Shown here in pieces: positions 16,701 through 24,410 of a stretch of 38,401 bases of DNA. Source of the stretch: Pseudomonadota bacterium (GTDB taxonomy: Bacteria > Bdellovibrionota_B > Oligoflexia > Oligoflexales > CAIYRB01); the NCBI GenBank assembly GCA_026390445.1, contig JAPLFX010000150.1, positions 1-38,401 of the forward strand. Direction: 5' to 3'. How positions within the stretch are numbered: the stretch's first letter is position 1; each line of letters starts with the position of its first letter. The position numbers were made by a program, and so were the translations under genes. The notes beneath the pieces were generated by a model that saw only the letters and a program-made list of their open reading frames with translations, was not told the DNA's origin and searched no databases.

Positions 16701-18977
16701 GGCGGCCAGTGCGGAAAGCGCAATCAGCTCGTCTTCAGATAGCAAGGTGCGAGCGGTGTGAAGGCGAAGGACCGAGTCGATGAGGTGCGATCCATCACTC
16801 TTGTATTGCTGCTCGAAGTAACGACCAATTCGAAGATTTGTCGATCTCAGCTCGTCATCGCTCAGGAGCTGAAGTGCCGCCTGTTGGACGCGGTCATGGA
16901 CAAAGCGGTAGCGGACGTTAAACGAGGCCGCTTCGTCCACGGCCTGCCGATATTCTGGGTCTAACGGTATCATGAGCTGTTGGGTCAAAGCTTGGGCTAG
17001 TTGCATGGCCACTTCGTGGGGTCGCAGGTGCAAGATGTTGGCGAGAACGTTTAGGTCACATTCACCGCCAACGCATGCTGCCTGGGAGATGACCTGCTGG
17101 GCCCCCTCATCTAATTGGCGAAGGACTTCTAAGACGACATCGACGACATTGTCGGCAATGGGTATTTTCCGAACTTCTTCGATGTTAAAACCAAAGGTTT
17201 GTGTTGTTGGCTGAAAATAAATCTGCTTTTGCTCATGGAGCAGGCGAAGAATTTGCCTGAGGAAAAACGGGTTGCCACCGGACTTTTGCGCGCATAATTC
17301 CGCCAGTGCCATGGCTCTTTCGGACGTTGTTCGCAAACAGTCGGCAAGCATCTCGGTGATATCAACAAGGTCGAGCGGACCAAGGATCAGGGTGCTCGCC
17401 TCCACGCCGCGGTTTTTTAAGGTCAAGAGCGTGCCGCGAAGGGGGTGATCTGGACCCACTTCATTGTCGCGGAAGGCCAAAATCAACAACAGCGCTTGTT
17501 GATCCTGTTGGCCACAAAGAGTTTCGATCAAATTGAGTGAACTTAGATCTGCCCATTGCAGATCATCGAGAAACAGCACCAGTGGCTGCTCTGGCGTGGC
17601 TACTGCGCGAACGAAGTCTTGGATGACGGAGCGAAAGCGGCTTAGCGCTTCAAGCGGCGGCAGGTCGACGACGGGCGGAAAGGGACCCGTCAAGGTGCTC
17701 AGTTCTGGGAGCACCTCCGCGAGGACGGCGCCCTGTTGCTTGAGTGCTTGGCGAATGCGCTGGCGCCAGGTCTCAAGTAGTTGCGACTCCTGTGCCATCA
17801 GCGTGTTGATGAGCTCGCGAAATGCTCGAATAAATGGTTCGTAGGGGGTGCTTTGCTTATATTGATCAAACTTTCCGGCGATGAACAGGCCGTGAACCGC
17901 GTCGACCTCCTTACGAACCTCACCTACTAGAGCTGACTTGCCGATTCCAGAGCTTCCCTGAACGACAACGACCTCGGTGTGTCCTCTGGTGATTCGAACA
18001 AAGGCCTGCATCAGTGCCGTGATTTGCGGCTTTCTACCGTAAAGGTGGTGAGGAATGGAAAAGTGACTTTGGATATCACCCTGACCTAGGATCAGTACCT
18101 GCGTTTCGTTCCACAGCTGGGTACACTGCCGCAGGTCAAAGGCGATGCCGACCGCCGATTGATAGCGCTGCTCCGGATCCTTAGCCATGAGTTTAAAAAC
18201 GATCTGCTGCAGAGCCAGCGGTAAACTCAAGTGCGCTGAGAATGGTTGAGGGTTAAGCGCCATATGTTGATGGATGAGCTTGAGGGGGTCAGTACCAGCA
18301 AAGGGTGGTTGTCCGGTGAGCAAAACATAAAGTGTCACGCCGAGGGAGTAAAAATCCGTACGGTAGTCAAGCGGCCGGTTCATCCTTCCAGTTTGTTCAG
18401 GCGAGATGAAGGCAAGGGTTCCTTCGAGGACTGTAGAGCTAGAGTAGAAGGATTCCTCCCGGGATAGTTCGGTGGCGATGCCGAAGTCAATGATCTGTAA
18501 GCGACCGGTCATTGGTTCATAGATGATATTGCTAGGATTGATGTCTTTATGGACGATACCCTGGGCATGGATGGTACCAAGCGCTTCACACATGTGCATG
18601 GCTAACCGAACCGTGCCCTTTGGGTCATGCAGTAACGATGGTAGCAGCTCGTGTAGCGAGGTCCCCTGGATATCCTCGAAGGTGATGGTCCACTGCTCGC
18701 CCGAGTAGGTGAGATCGTAGACCCTTGGGATGTATGGCGACGAAAGCGCAGCAGTTAGCTGGAATTCACGGCGAAAGTTCGCCAGGTTCGCGGGGTCTTG
18801 GCTCGCCGCATGGAGCATTTTAAGAATCACTGGGACGTTGTCGGATAGACGCACGCCGCGCAGGACTCGAGTTCGTTCACCTTCGAACAACACGTTCGAA
18901 ATTCTATAACCAGGCACAGCCCATTCGGCCGTGCTTGCAGTCTGCTGTAGCGTCTTGCTCGCCAAATTTGTCACCAA
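13722..18977 (-). CDS. Giant signalling protein: Ser/Thr kinase, AAA/ORC-type ATPase, helical repeats, GAF, SpoIIE-type PP2C phosphatase
   Basis: Kinase HKDINPSNIIY...IIDFGIA; Walker A GSSGIGKSALV, Walker B LVLFLDDLQWAD; GAF-like AGAQKSFLLLLED...ACLPIENRGECTGVLYVEN; SpoIIE QVGDVTGHGISSALVTAAVCG and DVLFAYTDGLIENG. Confidence 0.9.
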   Translation of the reverse strand: MVTNLASKTLQQTASTAEWAVPGYRISNVLFEGERTRVLRGVRLSDNVPVILKMLHAASQDPANLANFRREFQLTAALSSPYIPRVYDLTYSGEQWTITFEDIQGTSLHELLPSLLHDPKGTVRLAMHMCEALGTIHAQGIVHKDINPSNIIYEPMTGRLQIIDFGIATELSREESFYSSSTVLEGTLAFISPEQTGRMNRPLDYRTDFYSLGVTLYVLLTGQPPFAGTDPLKLIHQHMALNPQPFSAHLSLPLALQQIVFKLMAKDPEQRYQSAVGIAFDLRQCTQLWNETQVLILGQGDIQSHFSIPHHLYGRKPQITALMQAFVRITRGHTEVVVVQGSSGIGKSALVGEVRKEVDAVHGLFIAGKFDQYKQSTPYEPFIRAFRELINTLMAQESQLLETWRQRIRQALKQQGAVLAEVLPELSTLTGPFPPVVDLPPLEALSRFRSVIQDFVRAVATPEQPLVLFLDDLQWADLSSLNLIETLCGQQDQQALLLILAFRDNEVGPDHPLRGTLLTLKNRGVEASTLILGPLDLVDITEMLADCLRTTSERAMALAELCAQKSGGNPFFLRQILRLLHEQKQIYFQPTTQTFGFNIEEVRKIPIADNVVDVVLEVLRQLDEGAQQVISQAACVGGECDLNVLANILHLRPHEVAMQLAQALTQQLMIPLDPEYRQAVDEAASFNVRYRFVHDRVQQAALQLLSDDELRSTNLRIGRYFEQQYKSDGSHLIDSVLRLHTARTLLSEDELIALSALAAEAGAQATLSSAYDAAFNLLRLGIDALGTDPWRQDPDLCRTLYKRLLIISHHAGQIENMPAYFRAFVSHTPDVVAQLDVQIAMMESLAQRGLCTEALHLSSAYLARLGVSIPRRGTLLYALGIGAYIYLKVQKSRLVRLETDPELQDKKILAVHRTLAVMTHIAVFYDPILSAIISIKQVLLLLRHGVCEDGLVGLANLSCVLNSTITRHYQLSQVAIQAAQKIMLDRGYLRGYAQSSYFAVALINGWTQPQRRDGPKLEDVAQDCFDQGNYEDGCQALASCIYSREFTWEQIGSLLASAPGWLKTIRRFNLVSIENYFKANVQGLANLANKVDKPWVLDGAFASEKDLKKAIDATADNFSRSLFWREKGVIACLYGQYAEAVAAFAEAAPYSLGYHAFSSTAPEAQIFRVYAHFQLLKPRRLKTLLALLSKISDLHLIAAIANANKVSYGWIRLLMQAELCRLFGWHSLAFENLRRARLQARVSGYLMPQAFVNECMGRYYIGRGDFISGQQALREARRIYLDWGAFGKVGHLEDEFKILRETSGIDHGTAESDALSIKNLSHSANSLDLESMIQASQAVSSELQFDTMIQRLMKITLETAGAQKSFLLLLEDKELYCRVRASVDPVVTIATMNVRVDELRQEFCTALALYVARTRRTVVLADAHGEGTYANDPYMSSGIRRSMACLPIENRGECTGVLYVENDLTIGAFTAERMKILALLAAQGAISLRNVQYVESLKDKARLENDLLAAQAVQEALLPVNNVVIPGIDLATYYQPAEHTGGDWFGSHYDAAKEVFYLQVGDVTGHGISSALVTAAVCGAILGAYRPIAAMHEHSLDQDIWRLALAANDAVAATGTLVGRAMSMAFIGLNVRTGAGIYFNAAHISVYVRRQGVVSSLLRGGRLLGDFEPGATPELVNFQLDPGDVLFAYTDGLIENGAHSAKRINFKVIRKILEREATINDIKRCLDEAYQLSLNDAKPADDCAYVILRRQ

Positions 18978-19312
18978 TGGTCAGAACGCAGCTAAATCTT
19001 TGACTAAAGGCTTATCGGTAGATGGCAAGGTTAGTTGAGACATCAGGCAAGTGGTACGGATCGGTCGAGATTTCAGCCTATCTGTCAGAGTAGGCGCAGC
19101 TTTGATTCGACTTTTATCATGCTGCCTAGCCAGAAGGTGTCGATGTGGACTCGCACGTTCCTTTAGCCGCGGCACGGCCCGTGTGCCGCTTCCGGCCGCC
19201 CATCTGATAAACTAATAAATGTTGATGGATGTAACCCCGGACTCGAGCTGCAGCGGCTCCACTGTCGCTGCTGCAGGCCTGCTGCTCAGTCATTGCTTTG
19301 AGGCTCAACCCG

Positions 19313-20749
19313 ATGGGAAGATTGGTGAAAGCATGTATCCTGGTACTACTATGCGGCTGTCGTGCGACCCAGCACAGGGCAAGTCTTGTCGAGGCCTCCA
19401 GCACGGAAGCGGTTCCAGCGTCTGCGACCCCGTCATGCATCGATCCAGCTGTGGTGACCAGGGTTTCCGAGTGCATCGACCAGGCGACCAAGAGCCCCTG
19501 GCAATGCTTTGTGGATGTGGCTGGTGAAAGGGCGCCGTGTGATCAGGACAAGGATGGACTAGACGATCAGTTTGAAGCGGCGCTAGCTCGCAGCTACGTC
19601 TTTGCCGTGGCCTTCAACGCTCAGGGCCCTGCAGAAAATTGCTGGCCTGGCAATGTTCAGCAATTTGTCCAGCAGTCACTGCTCCTTTATAGTCCAAGTG
19701 GCAGCACCTCCCTAGGTTCGGAAGCTAAAACCGGATATGCGGTCGTCAATGAATCGCCACAGCTGAATGGTCTTGATGTGGAAAAGGCGCTTGTCAGCGG
19801 CGGTGAGCGGCTAGCGAATGACCCCAAGCAGTACCAGGGGCCGAATTTCTGGCTGTGCCAAAAAAAGGCATACAATCCGCCGAAATATGGCGGGATGCTT
19901 GGAGCCGATGAAAAGCTGGCAACGTCGGAACGATCGATCAATGTACCAGGAGGTGTTCACGCCTATATGATCGTTCATCCGGTAAACCAGGGTCCGCTGC
20001 CTAAAGCGCAAGATCACGTTCTAACTCCACGCTACGTGCTAGTCGCCACCGAATTATTCTATCCCTACAATCAAAGGCCTTTCGACAATCACGAAGGTGA
20101 CTGGGAAGGTGGCGGTGTTTTTGTCGACACCCAAGATCCACGCGGTGCGGTCATTGGCGCCTATTTTGATCGTCACCCAACGACCGATCATCTGCAGCTG
20201 ACGATGCTCGGTCAGGATGTTGAGGCGATCGACCCGAGTAGCGAATCTGGCGGGGCCATGCAATGTAGCAATGCCGGCAAGGGAATCGCTGGACTTCGTT
20301 TTTGGGACTTTGACGGGCCCCGACATCACGTGGTGATCTATCCAGCCGCAGGTGGGCATGCGACCTACGGCTATCCAGGTGTGACCAAAATCTTTGGCAT
20401 TGGCTGCAGTGAAAATGGGCCTGAGGCTAACGATACGCACCATGGCGATGGCCTGAAACTTTTGCCTTGGCTGGGGATTTTTGCTGAACACTGGGGCGAT
20501 CATACCGGCGTTGCGGTTCGCGACGGAGTTGAACTTGTCAACTTGGGTGAGGAGTTAACGCCGCTGGTATCTTGGGCAGCATACCGTGGTCAATGGGGAT
20601 GTCAGAATGGCCTGGAAGGAAAGTTAGCGTCCTCTTGGCCTGGTCCGTTTGGTAATCACCGGCATTGTCGCGGTTGGCTGCGCCATGATTGGCATGCGTC
20701 GCCACCTTTTTCGCCGCCGTCTGCAGCAGTCGATTGCGTCGGACTCTGA
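19313..20749 (+). CDS. Secreted lipoprotein with Vps62/DUF946-like domain
   Basis: Lipobox MGRLVKACILVLLCGC; YPYNQRPFDNHEGDWEGGGVFVDTQ, GPRHHVVIYPAAGGHATYGYPG. Confidence 0.65.
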   Translation: MGRLVKACILVLLCGCRATQHRASLVEASSTEAVPASATPSCIDPAVVTRVSECIDQATKSPWQCFVDVAGERAPCDQDKDGLDDQFEAALARSYVFAVAFNAQGPAENCWPGNVQQFVQQSLLLYSPSGSTSLGSEAKTGYAVVNESPQLNGLDVEKALVSGGERLANDPKQYQGPNFWLCQKKAYNPPKYGGMLGADEKLATSERSINVPGGVHAYMIVHPVNQGPLPKAQDHVLTPRYVLVATELFYPYNQRPFDNHEGDWEGGGVFVDTQDPRGAVIGAYFDRHPTTDHLQLTMLGQDVEAIDPSSESGGAMQCSNAGKGIAGLRFWDFDGPRHHVVIYPAAGGHATYGYPGVTKIFGIGCSENGPEANDTHHGDGLKLLPWLGIFAEHWGDHTGVAVRDGVELVNLGEELTPLVSWAAYRGQWGCQNGLEGKLASSWPGPFGNHRHCRGWLRHDWHASPPFSPPSAAVDCVGL

Positions 20750-20783
20750 CCGCGCTTAGAGACAAGTCATATGCAGCCGAGTA

Positions 20784-21902
20784 TCAAAAGTCGCTGAGCC
20801 CGTAGCTGACTTTTGATCCATCGGCAAAGGCAAACACGCCGCTTTGCAGATCTGTAGAATGGGTCGCTGTGCCAATCAGGTTGGTCCTGGCGCTGTCGCA
20901 ATAATACTTGGTGTAGTTGCTACTGCGCTCCGATGCGACGCCAGACTGGTACATGGTCAGGTCGCCTTTGACGACGCTGGCCTCGTAAGTCAGTGACCAA
21001 TAATAGCCTGTGTCATCCTTCTTTATCAGCGCTGGGGATGACCCATAGGTTTGGACGATGCCGTAGTAGAGGCTGTTGTAGGTGGTCCCATCAAACAGCA
21101 AGCCGAAGCCGCCTGCAGCAAACTGGCTTTGAATGGTCGTTAAGCTAGCGGCGGTTGTCGCCATCTTCCATAGCAACGTGTCATGGTCTCTGGGGGCTTG
21201 GCCCAGGTAGGTTTTTTGGCTCGCCAGGACAAAGTTGATCAGGTCTGTCCTTAGTTTGAAGTTAGCCTGTATTCCTGCGAGGCTTGTGCCGGAGACCGAT
21301 GCGCTGCCGTCGATGAGATCATACAGTGGACCGTGCGAGTAAGAAAAATTCGGGGTCGACAGGATATTGAAGCTGATACCGGTGAGATAGGACTTATAGT
21401 CAAAGACGTTGTACGGGATTTTATCGCCGGCCTTGGCGCTGCCAAAGTCGGCAGCGTAGTAAAGACTGAAGGTGTAGCCTTCGTCGCCGGCCTTATAGGT
21501 GTAGTCGCCACTGGCAAAGCTCAGATCGTAGTCCTTGAGCTTAGCTGGATCGATTCCATTGCCGACAAGCATGGCGATCAGTCCGCCAATCTGTTGTGCT
21601 GAGCTTCGGCCATGGCTGATAGCACTAGCCGTAAAGACTAGATTGCCGTCTAGTCCCTTGAGAAATTCGCGTTTACTTAGTGTGGTGGAACACAAGGAAT
21701 ATTGCTGCGAACCGCTGCCGAGTCCACTTCCGCTCAGCACCGTGACGCCGCCAGTTGGACTCGTGCCATCGCTTCCAGTACCGCTCGTGCTGCTACTACT
21801 GCCACAACCTTGGATGGCAAGGACCAAGAAGATCGCTGGCGGCACCATCCAGGTGAACAGGCGCATGGCGCGCGCGCCAGTCGATCCTATTTTGTAAGTC
21901 AT
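20784..21902 (-). CDS. Hypothetical lipoprotein
   Basis: Start chosen at 21902 (RBS AGAGGTG); MRLFTWMVPPAIFLVLAIQGCGSSSST lipobox. Confidence 0.7.
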   Translation of the reverse strand: MTYKIGSTGARAMRLFTWMVPPAIFLVLAIQGCGSSSSTSGTGSDGTSPTGGVTVLSGSGLGSGSQQYSLCSTTLSKREFLKGLDGNLVFTASAISHGRSSAQQIGGLIAMLVGNGIDPAKLKDYDLSFASGDYTYKAGDEGYTFSLYYAADFGSAKAGDKIPYNVFDYKSYLTGISFNILSTPNFSYSHGPLYDLIDGSASVSGTSLAGIQANFKLRTDLINFVLASQKTYLGQAPRDHDTLLWKMATTAASLTTIQSQFAAGGFGLLFDGTTYNSLYYGIVQTYGSSPALIKKDDTGYYWSLTYEASVVKGDLTMYQSGVASERSSNYTKYYCDSARTNLIGTATHSTDLQSGVFAFADGSKVSYGLSDF

Positions 21903-21921
21903 AAGCACCTCTGGGTCTTGA

Positions 21922-22524
21922 TCATAAGCTACTACCGACGCCAATCATCAGTGGCAAACAGGTCTGCGTGAAGGATTTGAGCTTTGCCGAGGGGTTGCCG
22001 CTCTCTTGGCCGTTCGCATACATTCGGTAGGTGACGTCGAAGCCAAAAAACAAGTGGGCTGCGGGCGTTCCAAGAAGTCCAAGCTTGCCGTTCAGGCGAC
22101 CTACCCAGCCGGGGAAGCTATCGATGCGTTTGACTGGAGCCGACTGAGTGATCAGCGTCTTCGCGTAGCCCAGGCCAATCGACAGCGACACCATGCCGTC
22201 CGATGTGGCGAATCCATAGGTCAGGCCGTAGACTTTAGTCGTCATGACTTCTTTTGACGCATTGCTATGGTAGTTGTTTTCTAGGGAATCGGCCGAGCCA
22301 AAGGCACCTACGAATTGGTTTAGCTTGCCGGTTGGAATCATGAGTGAGATGCTAGAAGTAGGGCCACTCAAGCGATAGACTTTGGCGTCTCCTTTAATTT
22401 TGGTATTAGCTCCAGAGACAAAGCCGGCGCTGACATCGGCGATAAAGATGGTGGCGAGGGCTGGTGCCGGGTGCAGCATCCACATGGCAAATAGAATGGC
22501 GGTGGCGAGTTGCTTTAGCGACAT
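21922..22524 (-). CDS. Exported beta-barrel-like protein of unknown function
   Basis: Signal peptide MSLKQLATAILFAMWMLHPAPALA; alternating hydrophobic strands. Confidence 0.6.
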   Translation of the reverse strand: MSLKQLATAILFAMWMLHPAPALATIFIADVSAGFVSGANTKIKGDAKVYRLSGPTSSISLMIPTGKLNQFVGAFGSADSLENNYHSNASKEVMTTKVYGLTYGFATSDGMVSLSIGLGYAKTLITQSAPVKRIDSFPGWVGRLNGKLGLLGTPAAHLFFGFDVTYRMYANGQESGNPSAKLKSFTQTCLPLMIGVGSSL

Positions 22525-23189
22525 AGTTGGACCTTCGATACACCGGCGCGGCCGAGACTGCGCCAAGAAGCGACTAACGTCGATGTGTCGACGGTATAGG
22601 CCTCGAGATCAGAGCCTGGAATGGTGTACCACAGGACTTTGTCGCTGCCGTTAGTGCCCGCCACGGCCGTCACATGGAGGTAATAGTTGGCATTCGCCTG
22701 GACGGGAATGATGCTACCGAAGTCGACCAGCAGCCAGGTGGCCCCTTGGGTGATTTTCTCGCCTTTAATCGACTTAGTCGCAGCGGCACCACTGATTGTC
22801 ACTGGCAAATCAGTCGCCCCCGTACCCGAGTGATTTTGTACCACGAGGTCAACCTTTACATCTGAGGCGCTGGCTCCTAGCGACGTGAGCTTTAGCGCGG
22901 CACCCCAAATATCGCCGTCTGCTGGCGTTGTAATGAGTTGCCTAATCGTAGTCTGCAGGCCAGCGCTGGTTGCTAGGGGAACAGTGGTTTCGCTGCTGCT
23001 GTGTTGGGCGTCGTAGTCAGCAACATCCTTAGCGACTTCGGCAACCGAAGCATTGCAGACCAAATGATCTGTAAGTAGGCCGGCCGAGCTTCCGCCAACC
23101 TTGCCGCAACTGCTCAGTGACGCACTGTAGAGAATCAGCGAGCAAATCTCGACCTTTCGCTGGTGTCTTGAAGGACGTGATAAAACCAT
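22515..23189 (-). CDS. Hypothetical lipoprotein
   Basis: SLILYSASLSSCG lipobox; RBS GGAG upstream of ATG; Thr/Ser-rich extracellular-type sequence. Confidence 0.6.
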   Translation of the reverse strand: MVLSRPSRHQRKVEICSLILYSASLSSCGKVGGSSAGLLTDHLVCNASVAEVAKDVADYDAQHSSSETTVPLATSAGLQTTIRQLITTPADGDIWGAALKLTSLGASASDVKVDLVVQNHSGTGATDLPVTISGAAATKSIKGEKITQGATWLLVDFGSIIPVQANANYYLHVTAVAGTNGSDKVLWYTIPGSDLEAYTVDTSTLVASWRSLGRAGVSKVQLCR

Positions 23190-23420
23190 AGTCGAACTCC
23201 ACTGGGCGGCTCTTCAAGCCCTGGCCATGGAGATCGGAAGAGATAGACGTGGACATTAGCGTGATGGAGGGCATTTCGCGGAATACTGGTCATGGCCATC
23301 TTGGCGACAATGTTATGGGGTGTGAATGCAGCACCAATTGCCGAGGCTTAAACCGACCGGCCTGGTGCCAGGTAGTTACCCAATCAGTCGCCCGACCATT
23401 CGCTGGCTCAGAGGCTCGTC

Positions 23421-24410
23421 CTAGTCGGAACCTTTCGCACTGGCGTAGCAAGTGGAGTCGCGAAACGGAATCACCGATGCAATATGGTCGAGTCCGAGCA
23501 GCAAAGCCAGCCAGCGGTCGAAGCCAAGTGCATTGCCTGAGCACGGCTTGATCCCTTTGTTTAGCGCTGCTGTAAACCCAGCGTCAATTCCGGGGACTTC
23601 GTAGCCATACTCGGTGCGCCGTCGGTTGCTCTCACTTAGGCGCATCTGGTTTGCCGCGGCGCCGAGTAGTTCATCAAAGCCGTTACACAGCTCCACCCGC
23701 CCCAAGTAAAACTCAAAGCGCTTCGCAACTCCACCAACGACCTGTGCTAATGCCGCTTGTGAGGCCGGATAATCCATCAAGACCGCGCCGCCAAGTGCAG
23801 CCATACCCGGCTCGACCCGTTCGATCAACAGTTTAAAAAAAGCTGTCTCAAAATCATCATCGTCACGTAGCGAAACGGCTCCAGCCGCGGTACCCTTTGT
23901 CGCCAACTCCTCGTCGCCATCGATCAGGTCCAGCCCAACCCAGCGCTTAAAGGCCTCGGCCACTGAGATTCGTGCGAACTGCTTTGGCAGCACCAAGCGA
24001 CTGCCCATGTATTTGTGGCTAAACCGTAGCAATTCCTCGGTCTGGTCGATGAGGCCACTAAACGACAGGCCGCACTCATACCATTCGAGCATGGTGAATT
24101 CCGGATGGTGCCACTGCGAGTACTCGCCGCCACTGCGGAAGCACGGCGCCAGCTGAAAGATCCGTTCAGCCCCAAGCGCCAAGGTTTGCTTCATATGCAA
24201 CTCAGGGCTCGAGCGTAAATAAAGCCGCTGCGTCCGCCCCTGGTAATCCAGCCATTCGGTTGGAAAGTAGCGAAGGTGAACCTCGGTGCCGGGACACACC
24301 ACGGCCAAGGGGGTGTCGACCTCCAGAAAGGCTCGGGCGCCAAAGAAGGCGCGAACCGCCTCCTTTAGTTTGGCGCGCGCCTGCAGGGCGGCAAGGGGGC
24401 TCACACCCAT
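23421..24410 (-). CDS. epmA: Elongation factor P--(R)-beta-lysine ligase (GenX/PoxA-like)
   Basis: Class II LysRS-like without an N-terminal anticodon-binding domain: FLEVDTPLAVVCPGTEVHL, YLRSSPELHMKQTLALGAERIFQLAPCFRSGGEYSQWHHPEFTMLEWY, NALGFDRWLALLLG. Confidence 0.88.
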   Translation of the reverse strand: MGVSPLAALQARAKLKEAVRAFFGARAFLEVDTPLAVVCPGTEVHLRYFPTEWLDYQGRTQRLYLRSSPELHMKQTLALGAERIFQLAPCFRSGGEYSQWHHPEFTMLEWYECGLSFSGLIDQTEELLRFSHKYMGSRLVLPKQFARISVAEAFKRWVGLDLIDGDEELATKGTAAGAVSLRDDDDFETAFFKLLIERVEPGMAALGGAVLMDYPASQAALAQVVGGVAKRFEFYLGRVELCNGFDELLGAAANQMRLSESNRRRTEYGYEVPGIDAGFTAALNKGIKPCSGNALGFDRWLALLLGLDHIASVIPFRDSTCYASAKGSD

